Below, piece by piece: positions 9,099 to 10,000 of a stretch of DNA of 10,000 bases; within the stretch, counting starts at the first letter, position 1, and each line of letters begins with the position of its first letter. Where the stretch lies: positions 1-10,000 of the forward strand of contig JAHBMJ010001397.1 of the NCBI GenBank assembly GCA_018398765.1, read 5' to 3'. The position numbers and the translations under genes were made by a program. This DNA is from Chromera velia (Eukaryota > Sar > Chromeraceae). The notes below the pieces were generated by a model. The model saw only the letters and a program-made list of their open reading frames with translations, ran no database searches and was not told the origin of the DNA.

Positions 9099-9757
9099 CA
9101 CAGGGAGAGGGAGAGGGACAGGGAGAGGGCACGGCAGACATACGGAGAAAGATAGACACGCAGACAGGTATGGTTAAGGAAGAAACCAGACAGAGGGGTC
9201 CGAAGAACCTCAAGTGACCAGACGACGAGAGACCGATCAAGAACACAACATCTGTCAGAGAGATACAGCCGGCAGTCGACCAGATCGAGTTGGGAGGAAC
9301 ACCTTTCCTGTGTTCCGCGGATCAACACACCTTGAGCGAACCAGTAGAGAGGCCAGAAGAGAGGGTTATCCAACGCATTCGCAGTCACAGAGAGTGCTGC
9401 GATGATGGCGAGGTCTTTGGCCAAGAAGGAGAGGGACTTGGCTGCACTTTTCTGAAGGCATCGCGCTGGAATGACTCTTTTTAGATCGGCCAGAGAGAAG
9501 GGCGGGGCCTCCTGGGGAAAGCCGGACTCGCTTGGAGGAGACGCCTTGGGGGTCTCTAGAACAGGCAACACAGGGGGGGGAACTGTGGATAGTTTAGGTG
9601 GGGTGGGGCCCCTTTCCCCTCGTTGCGAAAGGGGGGAGAAGAACCGGCCTTGTCTGGAAGGGATCAAGAAGGCTGATGCGGCATTGAGGCCTATCAAAAG
9701 AATCGATAGGCGACTCCACATCCGGAAAGAGAGGCCGAGACGGGCCTTTTGCATCAT
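5886..9757 (-). CDS. FAD7/8-like: plastid omega-3 fatty acid desaturase, seven exons
   Basis: Membrane di-iron desaturase expected to add the omega-3 double bond to 18:2 and 16:2 acyl chains of plastid glycerolipids, using ferredoxin. Exons (minus strand): 9757-9331, 8894-8847, 8366-8024, 7577-7486, 7334-7212, 6903-6705, 5967-5886; joined 1314 nt, 437 residues. All introns are GT-AG and phases agree (1,1,2,1,1,2). Histidine boxes: H154-DCG-H158, H190-RT-HH194 and H356-VI-HH360. FAD7/FAD8/DesB-type signatures include [27 protein letters not shown] and [17 protein letters not shown] plus HRTHH separates it from omega-6 FAD2 (HECGH) and FAD6 types. Hydrophobic segments lie near 112-130, 133-153, 228-240 and 275-303. 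The start is the first ATG after an in-frame TAA at 9811-9809; a second in-frame ATG follows directly. Residues 1-29 resemble a signal peptide. The last exon supplies [10 protein letters not shown], matching the family's usual C-terminal motif. Oddities: E354 where DIGTH is usual, and RESCSH where family members have a shorter loop. Cleavage site and exact substrate are inferred. Confidence 0.93.
5968..6704 (-). other. desaturase intron 6 with many simple repeats
   Basis: 737 nt, the longest intron. Donor GTAGGTAGGG follows exon 6 (TGC AG); acceptor GTGTGCAG precedes exon 7 (A ATG GTA). Plus-strand repeats include CT then CA (5996-6028), a 12-bp unit CAGGCAAGCTGG repeated 2.25 times (6111-6137), CCGT units (6310-6330), CCTT units near 6356-6372 and an 11-G run (6507-6517). 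If it is retained, an in-frame TAG appears one codon past the splice site (6703-6701). Confidence 0.85.
6904..7211 (-). other. desaturase intron 5 with CACT and CCTT repeats
   Basis: 308 nt. The donor GTGCGTGAGTG leads straight into GTGA-type repeats (plus strand CACT, about 7181-7207), next to a CCTT run (7161-7180). The acceptor is CCTTGCAG after a TTCC-rich pyrimidine tract. The joined codon is methionine in DYGMFNSI. Confidence 0.9.
7335..7485 (-). other. desaturase intron 4, 151 nt
   Basis: The shortest intron. Donor GTGGGTTG is followed by two G runs of seven and more; the acceptor is GTGTGCAG after a GTAT/GTGT-rich stretch. Joining gives [16 protein letters not shown], matching the family at equal length. 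Confidence 0.9.
7578..8023 (-). other. desaturase intron 3, donor inside a GGTC repeat
   Basis: 446 nt. The donor lies within three tandem copies of GGTC, so other GT positions occur 4 and 8 bases downstream. Only the first GT, joined to acceptor GCATGCAG, keeps frame with exon 4 (codons AAT TGG TAT TGC) and gives the length expected from the family. A weakly coding-looking minus frame near 7640-7900 does not align with the desaturase family and is treated as intronic. Confidence 0.85.
8367..8846 (-). other. desaturase intron 2 with CAGA and GA repeats
   Basis: 480 nt. Donor GTCTGTCAATC begins a tandem TCTGTCAA-type repeat right at the splice site; acceptor CTGCCTACAG precedes exon 3. Repeats on the plus strand are CAGA/GACA stretches at about 8372-8403 and 8446-8476 and a GA run at 8604-8656. 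The joined codon is glycine in HDCGHGSFS, exactly as in the family. Confidence 0.9.
8847..8894 (-). other. 48-nt exon 2 carrying histidine box 1
   Basis: Only 16 codons' worth of sequence, encoding [15 protein letters not shown] between two split glycine codons. It supplies the first iron-binding histidine box and would be missed by predictors with a minimum exon length. Skipping it would keep frame (48 is a multiple of 3) but remove H154 and H158 and so abolish the active site. Confidence 0.92.
8895..9330 (-). other. desaturase intron 1 with CA/TA and GGGAGA microsatellites
   Basis: 436 nt. Donor GTGTGTTG follows exon 1 (CAA G); acceptor ATATGCAG precedes exon 2 (GG ACG). Inside are a CA run (9045-9084) joined to an AT run (9084-9098), then GGGAGA-type repeats to about 9129, all on the plus strand. 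The phase-1 junction rebuilds a glycine (G143) in the family motif AQGTMFW, which confirms both splice sites. Confidence 0.9.
9671..9757 (-). other. signal peptide of the desaturase (plastid leader part 1)
   Basis: Residues 1-29 have a basic start (K4, R6, R12, R16), a hydrophobic core around LSILLIGL, and end in AASA before F30. Cleavage between A29 and F30 would expose a phenylalanine, the pattern known from nucleus-encoded proteins of red-lineage complex plastids. The next ~50 residues are rich in S, P and R with few acidic residues at first ([10 protein letters not shown]), as expected of a transit peptide, before the conserved desaturase part begins near F87. Translation could also start at M13, giving a shorter signal peptide. 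Confidence 0.75.
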
Positions 9758-10000
9758 CAACCGACTGGAAAGGGGATCTTCTTCACCGTCCTTGCCCTGA
9801 CACTTTGTTTAAGAAGGTCTGGTGTCCTTTCGCGCTTTCCTAAGATTGCTGGAGAGGGATGTACAATGATGACACCCTGGCACTGCCTTCTATTGCTCTC
9901 TGATGCTCTCTGTCTGCCATTTGCATTGAATGTCAGATCCCGCGCGGCCGCGGCCGCTTGCATGTGGCTCATTGAAAGAGGGGCCCCGGCATTCCTTTTG
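9758..10000 (-). promoter_or_regulatory. 5' flank of the desaturase, probable leader and promoter-proximal DNA
   Basis: This holds the region upstream of the desaturase start. No TATA-like box is obvious. A 14-bp GC palindrome (9944-9957) contains two overlapping GCGGCCGC sites. A minus-strand frame of 71 codons begins with ATG at 9972 and stops with a TGA (9759-9757) that shares its A with the desaturase ATG; if transcription starts upstream of 9972 it would act as an upstream ORF. Its product shows no known domain. The transcription start is not visible from sequence. Confidence 0.4.
9944..9957. repeat. 14-bp GC palindrome with two overlapping GCGGCCGC
   Basis: GCGGCCGC occurs at 9944-9951 and 9950-9957, forming a perfect palindrome about 190 bases upstream of the desaturase start, in an otherwise mixed-composition flank. 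It could be a CpG-rich promoter element, but chance cannot be excluded. Confidence 0.6.

Noticed and set aside
1-10000. tRNA, rRNA or dinoflagellate spliced-leader sequence
   Set aside because: No cloverleaf-compatible T-arm consensus, no rRNA-like stretch and no match to the spliced-leader motif was found on reading both strands.

Overview
The window is nuclear DNA from a eukaryote, most likely a photosynthetic alga with a complex plastid of red-algal descent. Two things support this. The one complete host gene is a plastid-type omega-3 fatty acid desaturase split by six GT-AG introns. Its predicted protein begins with a signal peptide ending in an ASA/F motif, followed by a transit-peptide-like stretch; this is the two-part leader used to reach plastids surrounded by extra membranes. 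The microsatellite-rich introns and the gypsy-type retroelement would suit a large algal genome. A chromerid such as Chromera is my guess, but the sequence alone cannot name the genus.

Layout. Positions 1-1033 hold no recognisable gene. The first ~600 bases are of mixed composition, and ~600-1033 is AT-rich with several perfect palindromes and hairpins. Positions 1034-3223 are a 5'-truncated Ty3/Gypsy chromovirus: an open 3' part of pol (RNase H, HHCC and DDE integrase, GPY/F module, C-terminal chromodomain) and a polypurine run. Reverse transcriptase, protease and gag are missing. Positions 3224-4347 are non-coding, possibly including the element's 3' LTR, and contain short inverted repeats including a perfect 20-bp palindrome. 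Positions 4348-4466 are a compound microsatellite, and 4467-5885 are repeat-rich non-coding DNA downstream of the desaturase.

The desaturase lies on the minus strand. I joined it from seven exons: 9757-9331, 8894-8847, 8366-8024, 7577-7486, 7334-7212, 6903-6705 and 5967-5886. They give 1314 nt, or 437 residues plus stop. Every junction is GT-AG, every phase agrees, and the joined protein follows the FAD7/FAD8/DesB family across each junction without a gap. A 48-nt internal exon carries the first histidine box, and the last exon restores the conserved C-terminal motif. The introns are full of di- and tetranucleotide repeats, and several start with a short tandem repeat at the donor site itself.

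The two coding units are unrelated. The retroelement is a mobile remnant. The desaturase is a housekeeping enzyme of plastid membrane lipid synthesis, expected to convert 18:2 (and 16:2) acyl chains to 18:3 (16:3). I see no tRNA, rRNA, CRISPR or bacterial-type operon, and no convincing new multi-gene system. The observations most worth following are the full desaturase gene model, the repeat-seeded intron donors, and the open RNase H-integrase-chromodomain ORF.
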